Positions 8,144 through 13,783 of a stretch of 16,047 nucleotides of DNA are shown in pieces. The translations under genes and the position numbers were made by a program. The DNA comes from W0P28-013 sp051878315 (lineage in GTDB: Bacteria; Bacteroidota; Bacteroidia; Bacteroidales; Paludibacteraceae), in contig JBJEJW010000037.1 of the NCBI GenBank assembly GCA_051878315.1, positions 1 through 16,047 on the forward strand, in the 5' to 3' direction. Position 1 is the stretch's first letter; the number at the start of each line of letters is the position of its first letter. Below the pieces are notes generated by a model, which saw nothing but the letters and a program-made list of their open reading frames with translations, was not told where the DNA came from and searched no databases.

Positions 8144-8662
8144 TCAAAATTGAAAAATAGCATAAATAGCATAAATAAATACGGCAAGTTTCAAACACGT
8201 GTCGGCGAAATAGGCCGCAGTTGCCGAAGCAGCACTTTTGAGGGCACATACAGCTCCGTTTTTATTGGTCAACTCGAGCAAAAACGCGAACACAAACGGC
8301 AGCACAAGCAATGCCACCACTGCAATCAACAGCACAAGTGCTGCCGAATCGACACCGCTCACACCTATCAACAGGAGCAAACCGATAATCGAACCGATGG
8401 TTGTACCCCAAGTAGCGCGTTTACTGTACTCATAGAGTTTCTTGACCAATTTAACAAGCACTTTCGAAGCAATCATGCTGGCCACAGCCAAAGCAGCAGC
8501 AATGACCACAACATACCACTCGAAAGGCATATCGAGGCACCATTTGGCTAAAATAGTAGCCAACACAACAGCAATCGGACCGGGAACTTTATTAACAAAA
8601 CATCCCAGAAAACCAAAACAGAGCAATAGGGCAATAAGAACCCACCATAAAATTGTTAACAT
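8144..8662 (-). CDS. DUF456 family inner-membrane protein
   Basis: The 172-residue product is very hydrophobic, with about five membrane segments (about 1-20, 28-42, 48-68, 88-129 as one or two, 152-172). The first turn has GFLGCFVNKVPGP with the PGP motif at 27-29. The middle has KRATWGTTIGSIIGL (81-95) and the end AASATAAYFADTCLKLAV, the layout of DUF456 proteins. No biochemical function is established for the family. Its place inside a lipoprotein cluster suggests an envelope role, but that is inference. Start ATG 8662 leads directly into the first membrane helix. Confidence 0.8.
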   Translation of the reverse strand: MLTILWWVLIALLLCFGFLGCFVNKVPGPIAVVLATILAKWCLDMPFEWYVVVIAAALAVASMIASKVLVKLVKKLYEYSKRATWGTTIGSIIGLLLLIGVSGVDSAALVLLIAVVALLVLPFVFAFLLELTNKNGAVCALKSAASATAAYFADTCLKLAVFIYAIYAIFQF

Positions 8663-8699
8663 AATGATAAAAATTAAATTAGTAATTAGTAATTAATGA

Positions 8700-8990
8700 T
8701 TAGTTTTCGAACATTTCCATCATGTCGTTGGCATTGTTGAGCATGTTTCCCATCGACTTGATGGCATTCTCCTCCAAAACCAATGTCGCCACGGCAATAC
8801 GTTCCAAATCCTCTTCTGTAAAGTCTGACTCCTCGTATTTCGAGTCCAACTTGTTCAAAATCTGCGTTGCTTTAACGGCATCGCCTTTGTCGCAGGCTTT
8901 CTCATAATCCTTAATCAAGGATTCTTTTCCCGAGCAGGAAACCAATGCTACAGCCAGCATGGCTCCCATAAAAAACTTTGTAAACTTCAT
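8700..8990 (-). CDS. Very small lipoprotein, probable paralogue of its neighbours
   Basis: This 96-residue product has a lipobox ending at Cys19 (VALVSC-SGK). The mature part of 78 residues starts with LIKDYEKACDKGDAVKATQI, which repeats the A-x-(E/D)KGD pattern of the lipoproteins at 6834-7406 and 7463-8074. A second, acidic helix (FTEEDLERIAVATLVLEENA) and a Met/Asn-rich end follow. It lies 37 bp before the DUF456 gene in the direction of transcription. I do not recognise a family. Confidence 0.7.
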   Translation of the reverse strand: MKFTKFFMGAMLAVALVSCSGKESLIKDYEKACDKGDAVKATQILNKLDSKYEESDFTEEDLERIAVATLVLEENAIKSMGNMLNNANDMMEMFEN

Positions 8991-9058
8991 AATAATAGAA
9001 TTAAATTAGTAAATAAAAATTAGTTTTCAATCATTTTCAAAATAGTGTGATATGCGCG

Positions 9059-9673
9059 TTACATCAATTGCTGCAATGCGTCCAGCATTTGCCCTTCGAC
9101 CTCCAATATTTGCTGTACGTCTTTGATGGCTTTTTGTGTTTCGTCGTCAAAAATCGACTCACCGGAACCCGATTTGGCCTTCTCCAATTCGATATTGGTC
9201 AGTTCAACGCCGGCCACTTTATCGTAAATTGCTTTGGCCTGCTCATATGTATAATGTTGATAGGCGTAGGTCTTCAGCGTTATTTCCATCTGTCCGTCCA
9301 CATCTTCAGCCAACAACATATTCCATTCTTCGGCCGACACCTCCAACGAAGACAATTCCACATCGCCGGCATTGAGCAGTTGTCCGCGAATATTGGCGAC
9401 TTCGGGTTGATACTTGGCCTTGTTCGACAACTGATTGTACGATTTATTGTTGGCAATCGTCAGTTTGACACGCACCTGCCAATCGCCACCTACCTGCACC
9501 AGGCTCACTTTGCAATCGTCGCCATCGACCTTAAACAGATTGGCATGTTTCCCTTTGAGCACCACCGACGACGAAGCAAGTTTTTTGGACTCTTCCGTTG
9601 GTTGCGACTCCGGTTTACCGCCACATGCGTACAGCATAGACGCACACATAAAAAATAACAACAACTTTTTCAT
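9059..9673 (-). CDS. Lipoprotein of unknown function, first gene of the minus-strand cluster
   Basis: The 204-residue product has a lipobox ending at Cys17 (MLYAC-GGK) and a short polar linker rich in Glu, Ser and Lys. The body (about 38-140) looks like a beta-rich domain (VSLVQVGGDWQVRVKLTIAN, DVELSSLEVSAEEW, QMEITLKTYAY). It ends with helical, acidic stretches. It does not share the EKGD helix of the other three lipoproteins, so it appears to be a different family. A 41-bp repeat lies 15 bp upstream of the start (9689-9729), and a weak promoter-like site lies further up. Function unknown. Confidence 0.72.
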   Translation of the reverse strand: MKKLLLFFMCASMLYACGGKPESQPTEESKKLASSSVVLKGKHANLFKVDGDDCKVSLVQVGGDWQVRVKLTIANNKSYNQLSNKAKYQPEVANIRGQLLNAGDVELSSLEVSAEEWNMLLAEDVDGQMEITLKTYAYQHYTYEQAKAIYDKVAGVELTNIELEKAKSGSGESIFDDETQKAIKDVQQILEVEGQMLDALQQLM

Positions 9674-9688
9674 AAATACATTAATTTA

Positions 9689-9729
9689 TTTTATTTGCCT
9701 ACTCTTTTCAGGATTTTCGGCTGACTCCG
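9689..9729 (-). repeat. 41-bp direct repeat, copy 2 (leader of lipoprotein gene 9059-9673)
   Basis: Identical to 8094-8134 and placed the same way, 15 bp before a lipoprotein start codon. The flanks are only loosely similar, so identity stops sharply. The two copies bracket three genes (DUF456, the 96-residue and the 204-residue lipoproteins), a spacing of 1595 bp from repeat to repeat. Confidence 0.9.
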
Positions 9730-9761
9730 GTAGAAAAAATTAAGCACTTGTTTTGGCACTG

Positions 9762-9769
9762 CAAAGTAA
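9762..9769 (-). promoter_or_regulatory. Possible -7 element for the lipoprotein operon
   Basis: Read on the minus strand, the site is TTACTTTG, one mismatch from TAnnTTTG. It would start transcription near 9755 and give a leader of about 80 nt that contains the 41-bp repeat. No convincing TTG element is seen about 20 bp further up. The rest of 9770-9960 is AT-rich and holds no gene that I can support. Confidence 0.3.
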
Positions 9770-9960
9770 TATAAAAAAATTAATTAAACTGCATAATTTT
9801 TTGGTCCTTATTAGTCCTTTTTGATACATGCCCTACTTCCAACTATTATGCGTTTGATATATAAAACAGAATTTTCTTCGCCACAGAAACAATATAATCA
9901 CAAAAAGGTCGTTTTAGTTAAGCTATATCAAGAGGAAGAAAGTGCCAACAAATGGAGTTA

Positions 9961-10185
9961 TTAAATAATTCCTTCAGTCAGTTTATAAAAAGGTATATCC
10001 AAAGCAGTACAGATACACCGCATTGTATTCACTGTCAAGTTTGTGCGGCCGGCTTCGATGCGGCATAAATTTGATGGCTCGATGTCGCTACGCAACGCCA
10101 ATTCGTATTGTGTAATGCCTGCCGTGTTGCGCAGTTGGCGTACACGCTGCCCGATGATGCGGTTGGTGGCGTAATCGGTGAACAT
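9961..10185 (-). CDS. Small XRE-family helix-turn-helix regulator
   Basis: The 74-residue protein is essentially one DNA-binding domain. IGQRVRQLRNTAGITQYELALRS (11-33) and EPSNLCRIEAGRTNLTVNTMRCI (36-58) give the five-helix Cro/C1 fold, with the recognition helix near 35-46. There is no partner or sensor domain. The closing IPFYKLTEGI fits small solitary XRE proteins of Bacteroidota. It is a single gene on the minus strand. An AT-rich palindrome lies 14 bp upstream of its start (10200-10213) and overlaps a plus-strand promoter, so self-control and control of the facing RNA are plausible but inferred. Confidence 0.88.
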   Translation of the reverse strand: MFTDYATNRIIGQRVRQLRNTAGITQYELALRSDIEPSNLCRIEAGRTNLTVNTMRCICTALDIPFYKLTEGII

Positions 10186-10199
10186 TTTTTAGAAAAAAG

Positions 10200-10213
10200 T
10201 TTGTAAATACAAA
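10200..10213. promoter_or_regulatory. Candidate operator palindrome
   Basis: TTTGTA and TACAAA form a perfect 6-bp inverted repeat separated by two bases. It overlaps the -33 element of the plus-strand promoter and sits 14 bp upstream of the XRE gene start. A dimeric XRE repressor bound here would block both directions. The sequence is AT-rich, so chance cannot be excluded. Confidence 0.4.
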
Positions 10214-10231
10214 ATAAAAGACGTATCTTTG
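10200..10231 (+). promoter_or_regulatory. Bacteroidota-type promoter for a non-coding transcript
   Basis: TTTG at 10200-10203 and TATCTTTG at 10224-10231 match the -33 and -7 elements exactly with a 20-bp spacer. Transcription should start near 10238. No open reading frame of useful length follows on the plus strand before the terminator at 10514-10543. Confidence 0.75.
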
Positions 10232-10265
10232 CAGGGTACTTATCAAGCGCACAACTTGTAATTTT

Positions 10266-10295
10266 TTATAAGATACTGATTTATAAGATACTGAT
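10266..10295 (+). repeat. Perfect tandem duplication of 15 bp
   Basis: TTATAAGATACTGAT occurs twice in a row (10266-10280, 10281-10295). It lies in the 5' part of the candidate RNA, between the promoter and the main helices. Confidence 0.9.
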
Positions 10296-10299
10296 GTAT

Positions 10300-10324
10300 A
10301 ATATTTGCAATCAAATATTGATTG
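10300..10324 (+). repeat. Two overlapping, mutually exclusive hairpins
   Basis: AATATTTG (10300-10307) pairs with CAAATATT (10312-10319) over a CAAT loop. Alternatively CAATCAA (10308-10314) pairs with TTGATTG (10318-10324) over an ATA loop. The two cannot form together. They follow the tandem repeat at once. Confidence 0.7.
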
Positions 10325-10513
10325 GTCGAACTATAAAAGAATCAAAAAAATAGCGGTTGTTCCCGAGATAGCACAATAAAAACGACCGATTGTTTTTGGC
10401 CGAAAAACTACCCTCTTATTAAGGGATCGAGAACAACGCAATTTTTCGGGCAGAGTACCAAAACAATGAGGAGAAATAATAATAAGGGCGAAAGATTTTT
10501 GCCCATTTAACAC

Positions 10514-10543
10514 AAAAAAAGACGCCCTACGGGACGTCTTTTT
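10514..10543. terminator. Bidirectional terminator shared by the RNA unit and fabF
   Basis: The stem is AAAAAGACG-CCC with GGG-A-CGTCTTTTT (one bulged A, TAC loop). The plus strand ends in TTTTT and the minus strand in TTTTTTT. It ends the candidate RNA on the plus strand and lies 21 bp past the fabF stop on the minus strand. Confidence 0.85.
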
Positions 10544-10564
10544 AACATTTATGACAGCAACTGA

Positions 10565-11824
10565 TTAAATCTTGCGGAAAATGACAGCCGCATTATGACC
10601 ACCGAAACCAAACGTGTTCGACAACACGGCTCGCAATGGGCGTTTCTGTGCCTTATTGAATGTAAAATTCAAGTCATAATCCACTTCGGGGTCTTTGTCT
10701 TCTTCGGTGAAGTTGATAGTCGGTGGAACAATACCGTCTCGCAAGGCCAACACACTGATAACCGCTTCCAACGCGCCGGCGCCGCCCAGCAAATGGCCTG
10801 TCATCGACTTAGTAGCGCTCATATTGAGTTTGTATGCCCACGCACCAAATACATCTTTCACGGCACGCATTTCGGCCACATCGCCCAACGGCGTGGACGT
10901 ACCATGCAAATTTATGTAATCAATATCCTCGATACACATTTCGGCATCAGCCAACGCATTGCGCATCACCAGCGACGCGCCTTTGCCATCGGGGTCGGGT
11001 GCTGTCATGTGGTACGCATCGGCACTGAGGCCGCATCCGGCCAATTCTGCATAAATTTTCGCACCGCGTGCCACTGCGTGTTCATACTCTTCGAGTACCA
11101 ACACCGAACTACCTTCGCCAAGCACAAATCCGTCGCGACTTTTACTGAATGGGCGCGACGCCGTTTCGGGCGTATCGTTGCGTGTCGATAAAGCATGCAT
11201 GGCGCAAAAACCGCCGATGCCACACGCTGTAACCGCAGCCTCGGCACCGCCAACAACCATAACGTCGGCCTTGTGCAAACGAATATAATTGAACGCTTCG
11301 GAAATAGCGTGATTCGACGACGCGCATGCCGCCGCAGTAGCAAAATTCGGTCCTCTGAATCCGTATTTGATAGAGATGAGACCCGATGCCATATCGGGTA
11401 CAAATTTTGGTATCAAAAACGGATTGAAACGTGGCCCGATAGTGTCGCGAATAGCGGCATAGTCGATAAGTTCCTCTTCAAAACTTTTCAAACCGCCGGT
11501 GCCAACGCCGAACACTACACCAACACGATCTAAATCGGTGTGTTCCAAATCGATACGAGCATCGGCAATGGCTTCGTCGGCCGCTACCATCGACATTTGT
11601 GCAAAGCGGTCCATTTTACGTGCCTCTTTGCGGTCGATAAACTGCAAAGGATCAAAATTTTTCACTTCGCACGCAAACCGTACTTTCAGTTTCGATGCAT
11701 CGAACAATGTGATGGGGGTTGCGCCGCTGCGGCCATTAACAACACTGTCCCACAAGTCGGGGACAGTGTTACCAAGCGGTGTAACAGCACCAAGGCCTGT
11801 TACTACAACTCGTTTTAATTCCAT
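10565..11824 (-). CDS. fabF: Beta-ketoacyl-ACP synthase II
   Basis: FabF condenses malonyl-ACP with acyl-ACP in fatty-acid chain elongation in the cytoplasm. The 419-residue length is normal. The Cys-His-His triad is Cys167 (AAACASSNHAI), His307 (NLHGTSTPLGD) and His344 (SMTGHLLGGAG). The N-terminus VVVTGLGAVTPLGN and the C-terminus SNTFGFGGHNA are also typical. It follows acpP after 25 bp on the same strand, the common acpP-fabF pair. The rnc gene that often follows in Bacteroidales is absent; a terminator lies directly downstream. Confidence 0.97.
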   Translation of the reverse strand: MELKRVVVTGLGAVTPLGNTVPDLWDSVVNGRSGATPITLFDASKLKVRFACEVKNFDPLQFIDRKEARKMDRFAQMSMVAADEAIADARIDLEHTDLDRVGVVFGVGTGGLKSFEEELIDYAAIRDTIGPRFNPFLIPKFVPDMASGLISIKYGFRGPNFATAAACASSNHAISEAFNYIRLHKADVMVVGGAEAAVTACGIGGFCAMHALSTRNDTPETASRPFSKSRDGFVLGEGSSVLVLEEYEHAVARGAKIYAELAGCGLSADAYHMTAPDPDGKGASLVMRNALADAEMCIEDIDYINLHGTSTPLGDVAEMRAVKDVFGAWAYKLNMSATKSMTGHLLGGAGALEAVISVLALRDGIVPPTINFTEEDKDPEVDYDLNFTFNKAQKRPLRAVLSNTFGFGGHNAAVIFRKI

Positions 11825-11849
11825 AAAAAGGAGATAAATGCGTCAATTT

Positions 11850-12086
11850 TTAAGCTACAGCTGCTTCAATTTGAGCAACTGCATCGCCCACTGTGGAAAT
11901 TTTTTCAGCTGTTTCTTCCGGAATTTGAATATTAAATTCTTTTTCAAATTCCATGATCAATTCAACCGTATCAAGCGAATCGGCACCAAGGTCGGCTGTG
12001 AAACTGGCCTCGTTCGTTACCAACGATGCATTAACGCCTAATTTCTCCACAATTATCGCTTTTACCTTTTCTTCTACTGCAGACAT
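11850..12086 (-). CDS. acpP: Acyl carrier protein
   Basis: The 78-residue acidic protein carries the phosphopantetheine attachment motif GADSLDTVEL with Ser37. It shuttles acyl chains during fatty-acid synthesis and serves as FabF substrate carrier. It is the first gene of the acpP-fabF unit. Length and helix pattern are those of the family. Confidence 0.97.
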   Translation of the reverse strand: MSAVEEKVKAIIVEKLGVNASLVTNEASFTADLGADSLDTVELIMEFEKEFNIQIPEETAEKISTVGDAVAQIEAAVA

Positions 12087-12144
12087 AATGTAAAAATTTA
12101 AATTGATAATTTGGTTTATTGTTTGTTGATCCGAAAATCGGTGG

Positions 12145-12152
12145 CAAAGGTA
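12145..12152 (-). promoter_or_regulatory. -7 element of the acpP-fabF promoter
   Basis: Read on the minus strand, the site is TACCTTTG, an exact TAnnTTTG. Transcription should start near 12138, giving a leader of about 50 nt. A TTG element at the expected distance is not clear. A small CCGA-AAA-TCGG palindrome (12131-12141) lies at the predicted start point. The rest of the 291-bp gap between acpP and lgt holds the opposite promoter and no gene. Confidence 0.55.
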
Positions 12153-12345
12153 CGATTTTTTTTTGAATCAGGAACACTTTTCAACCCACAATTTCAACAT
12201 AATACGCTAAAATGCCCTAATAATCAATGATTCAGCGTAACACAAATATTACAAAAAGAACACAAAAAAGTACTATTGGCACTATATTTCGATAAAATTC
12301 CATGCAAAAAGTCGGTCAAAACGGTCGTTTTTGGAATAAAATGCG

Positions 12346-12353
12346 TAACTTTG
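12346..12353 (+). promoter_or_regulatory. -7 element of the lgt-rimM promoter
   Basis: TAACTTTG is an exact TAnnTTTG match. Transcription should start near 12360, about 18 nt before the lgt ATG at 12378. The nearest TTG upstream (12331-12333) is too close, so the -33 element is weak. The site supports ATG 12378 over the open frame that extends back to 12276. Confidence 0.55.
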
Positions 12354-12377
12354 TCGGCAAATTTTTTGTCAAATGTC

Positions 12378-13286
12378 ATGTTGTTAAGTATTGTTTGGAA
12401 CGCCAACCCCGTGATTTTTTCCATCGGGACGTTGTCGGTACGTTGGTATGGTTTGTTGTATGCGCTCGGGTTCTTTTTGGGCATCACACTTATTGGGCAG
12501 ACATTCAAACACGATGGCGCGCCCGATTCGTGGGTTGACAAAGTGTTCATTTGGATGGTGGTGTCCGTTATCGTCGGGTCGCGTCTCGGCCATGTCTTTT
12601 TTTACGATTGGGACTACTACAGCCAAAACTTGTCCGAAATCCCCAAAATTTGGCACGGCGGACTTGCCAGCCATGGCGGTGCCATCGCCATCGTGCTGTG
12701 TTGCTGGTTACTATCGAAATATATGACCAAACAGAGCATGTGGTGGTTGGGCGATCGTCTATTCATCGGGTGTGCACCTGTGGCGTGCATGATTCGCCTC
12801 GGTAATCTGATGAACAGCGAAATTTACGGCACACCTACAAATATGCCGTGGGGATTTGTATTTCTGCGTGGCGACAAACAGTTTTGCGGTACTGTCGATG
12901 ACTTTGTAGCTTGCCCCGCACCACAAATTTGCTGTCCGTCGTCGGAATGGCTGCCATGTCACCCCACGCAACTATACGAAGCCGGAGCTTACCTCATCGT
13001 TGCGGCACTGCTATTGTGGCTCTATTGGAAAAAAGATGGTGGCAAATACTGCGGGTTGCTCACCGGCATCGGATTCACCGGCATTTTCCTCTCGCGACAA
13101 ATAATAGAACTGCTTAAAAACGACCAATCGGCATTCGAAGCCGATATGATGTTCAATATGGGACAATGGCTCAGCGTGCCGTTCGTCATTTTGGGCATCA
13201 CACTCATTGTATATGCGCTCAAAAAAGGCAAACGCGAATTTGTACTGCCAAAAGAAGAACCTCAAAACAAGAAAAAGCAAAAATGA
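12378..13286 (+). CDS. lgt: Prolipoprotein diacylglyceryl transferase
   Basis: Lgt moves diacylglycerol from phosphatidylglycerol to the lipobox cysteine of prolipoproteins, the first step in making the lipoproteins found elsewhere in this window. The 302-residue membrane protein has Tyr24 (VRWYGLLYALGF), His99 in HGGLASHGG, the signature R140-L-G-N143-LMNSE-IYGTPT, HPTQLYE (195-201) and Arg240/Glu244 near the C-terminus, matching known catalytic and binding residues. An unusual stretch (170-194) holds five cysteines just before HPTQLYE. The tail is basic and soluble. The stop overlaps rimM as ATGA. Confidence 0.95.
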   Translation: MLLSIVWNANPVIFSIGTLSVRWYGLLYALGFFLGITLIGQTFKHDGAPDSWVDKVFIWMVVSVIVGSRLGHVFFYDWDYYSQNLSEIPKIWHGGLASHGGAIAIVLCCWLLSKYMTKQSMWWLGDRLFIGCAPVACMIRLGNLMNSEIYGTPTNMPWGFVFLRGDKQFCGTVDDFVACPAPQICCPSSEWLPCHPTQLYEAGAYLIVAALLLWLYWKKDGGKYCGLLTGIGFTGIFLSRQIIELLKNDQSAFEADMMFNMGQWLSVPFVILGITLIVYALKKGKREFVLPKEEPQNKKKQK

Positions 13287-13780
13287 TTACCGCAGCCGAC
13301 CTCGCAGCAGTAGGCAAAACCACCCGGACGCACGGCATACACGGTGAGTTGGCGTGTACATTCGACACAACGTTTGACCTCAATCAATGTGCCTACTTCG
13401 TGTTCGACATGGATGCTATTTTTGTCCCATTCTTCATCGAATCGTACCGAGACAAAAACGATACAACAACCCTCGTCAAAATAGACGACATCGACGACGA
13501 GCCGTCGGCACGTGTGCTATGCGGTAAAACCATTTATGTAAAAAAAGAGTTGGTGGCCGACAACGAACACCTCGCGCTCGACTATTTCGTGGGATTTGCC
13601 ATTGTCGATAAACATGCGGGGCCAATAGGCACCATCAGTGCTGTGGACGACAGCACCGCCAACGCTCTATTTGCCGTGGGCGAACGACTCATTCCCGTCA
13701 GCGAAGAATTCATCGAAGCCATCGATCACGACAAACAAACGCTATACATGAACCTACCCGAAGGGCTATTAGTGCTATAA
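13283..13780 (+). CDS. rimM: 16S rRNA processing factor RimM
   Basis: RimM helps mature the 30S head by binding ribosomal protein S19. The 165-residue protein has the N-terminal barrel start VGKTTRTHGIHGELAC (10-25), a middle segment ending in ARVLCGKTIYVKKE, and the C-terminal PRC barrel (DYFVGFAIVDKHAGPIGTIS...) ending in LYMNLPEGLL, all typical. ATG 13283 overlaps the lgt stop; the frame is open further upstream inside lgt, but that part lacks family similarity. Confidence 0.93.
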   Translation: MITAADLAAVGKTTRTHGIHGELACTFDTTFDLNQCAYFVFDMDAIFVPFFIESYRDKNDTTTLVKIDDIDDEPSARVLCGKTIYVKKELVADNEHLALDYFVGFAIVDKHAGPIGTISAVDDSTANALFAVGERLIPVSEEFIEAIDHDKQTLYMNLPEGLLVL

Positions 13781-13783
13781 CCG

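Larger units (their letters stand above)
10238..10543 (+). ncRNA. Candidate structured small RNA (about 305 nt)
   Basis: The unit runs from a perfect promoter to an intrinsic terminator and has no plausible coding sequence; the longest peptide I see from an ATG is about 19 residues. Helices visible by hand: TTGTTC 10357-10362 with GAACAA 10431-10436, extended by GCG/CGC around a bulged G and by CGA/TCG; inside it AAAAAC 10378-10383 with GTTTTT 10392-10397 and CCCT 10411-10414 with AGGG 10422-10425; after it an 8-bp hairpin GGGCGAAA 10486-10493 with TTTTGCCC 10497-10504. It lacks tRNA-like ends, the RNase P core and the SRP loop. A 6S-like RNA or a relative of the Bacteroidales-1 motif (also defined by this promoter type and a terminator) is possible. 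I could not confirm either. Confidence 0.55.

Noticed and set aside
9047..9658. Plus-strand frame of 203 codons opposite the 204-residue lipoprotein
   Set aside because: The minus-strand product has a signal peptide and lipobox; the plus-strand one has no recognisable start or domain.
10331..10513. 60-codon minus-strand frame in the candidate RNA region
   Set aside because: No ribosome site, no promoter on that strand, no family features; hairpin structure explains the region better.
10238..10543. tmRNA, RNase P RNA or SRP RNA
   Set aside because: No tRNA-like ends with T-loop, no RNase P core such as GAGGAAAGTC, no SRP GGAA/AGCA loop pattern.
10595..11191. Plus-strand frame opposite fabF
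   Set aside because: Antisense to a gene with an intact catalytic triad.
12276..12377. Upstream extension of lgt
   Set aside because: It would start before the TAACTTTG promoter element and add 34 residues absent from the family.
13166..13282. Upstream extension of rimM inside lgt
   Set aside because: It overlaps lgt by more than 100 bp and has no RimM similarity; ATGA overlap at 13283 is the usual arrangement.
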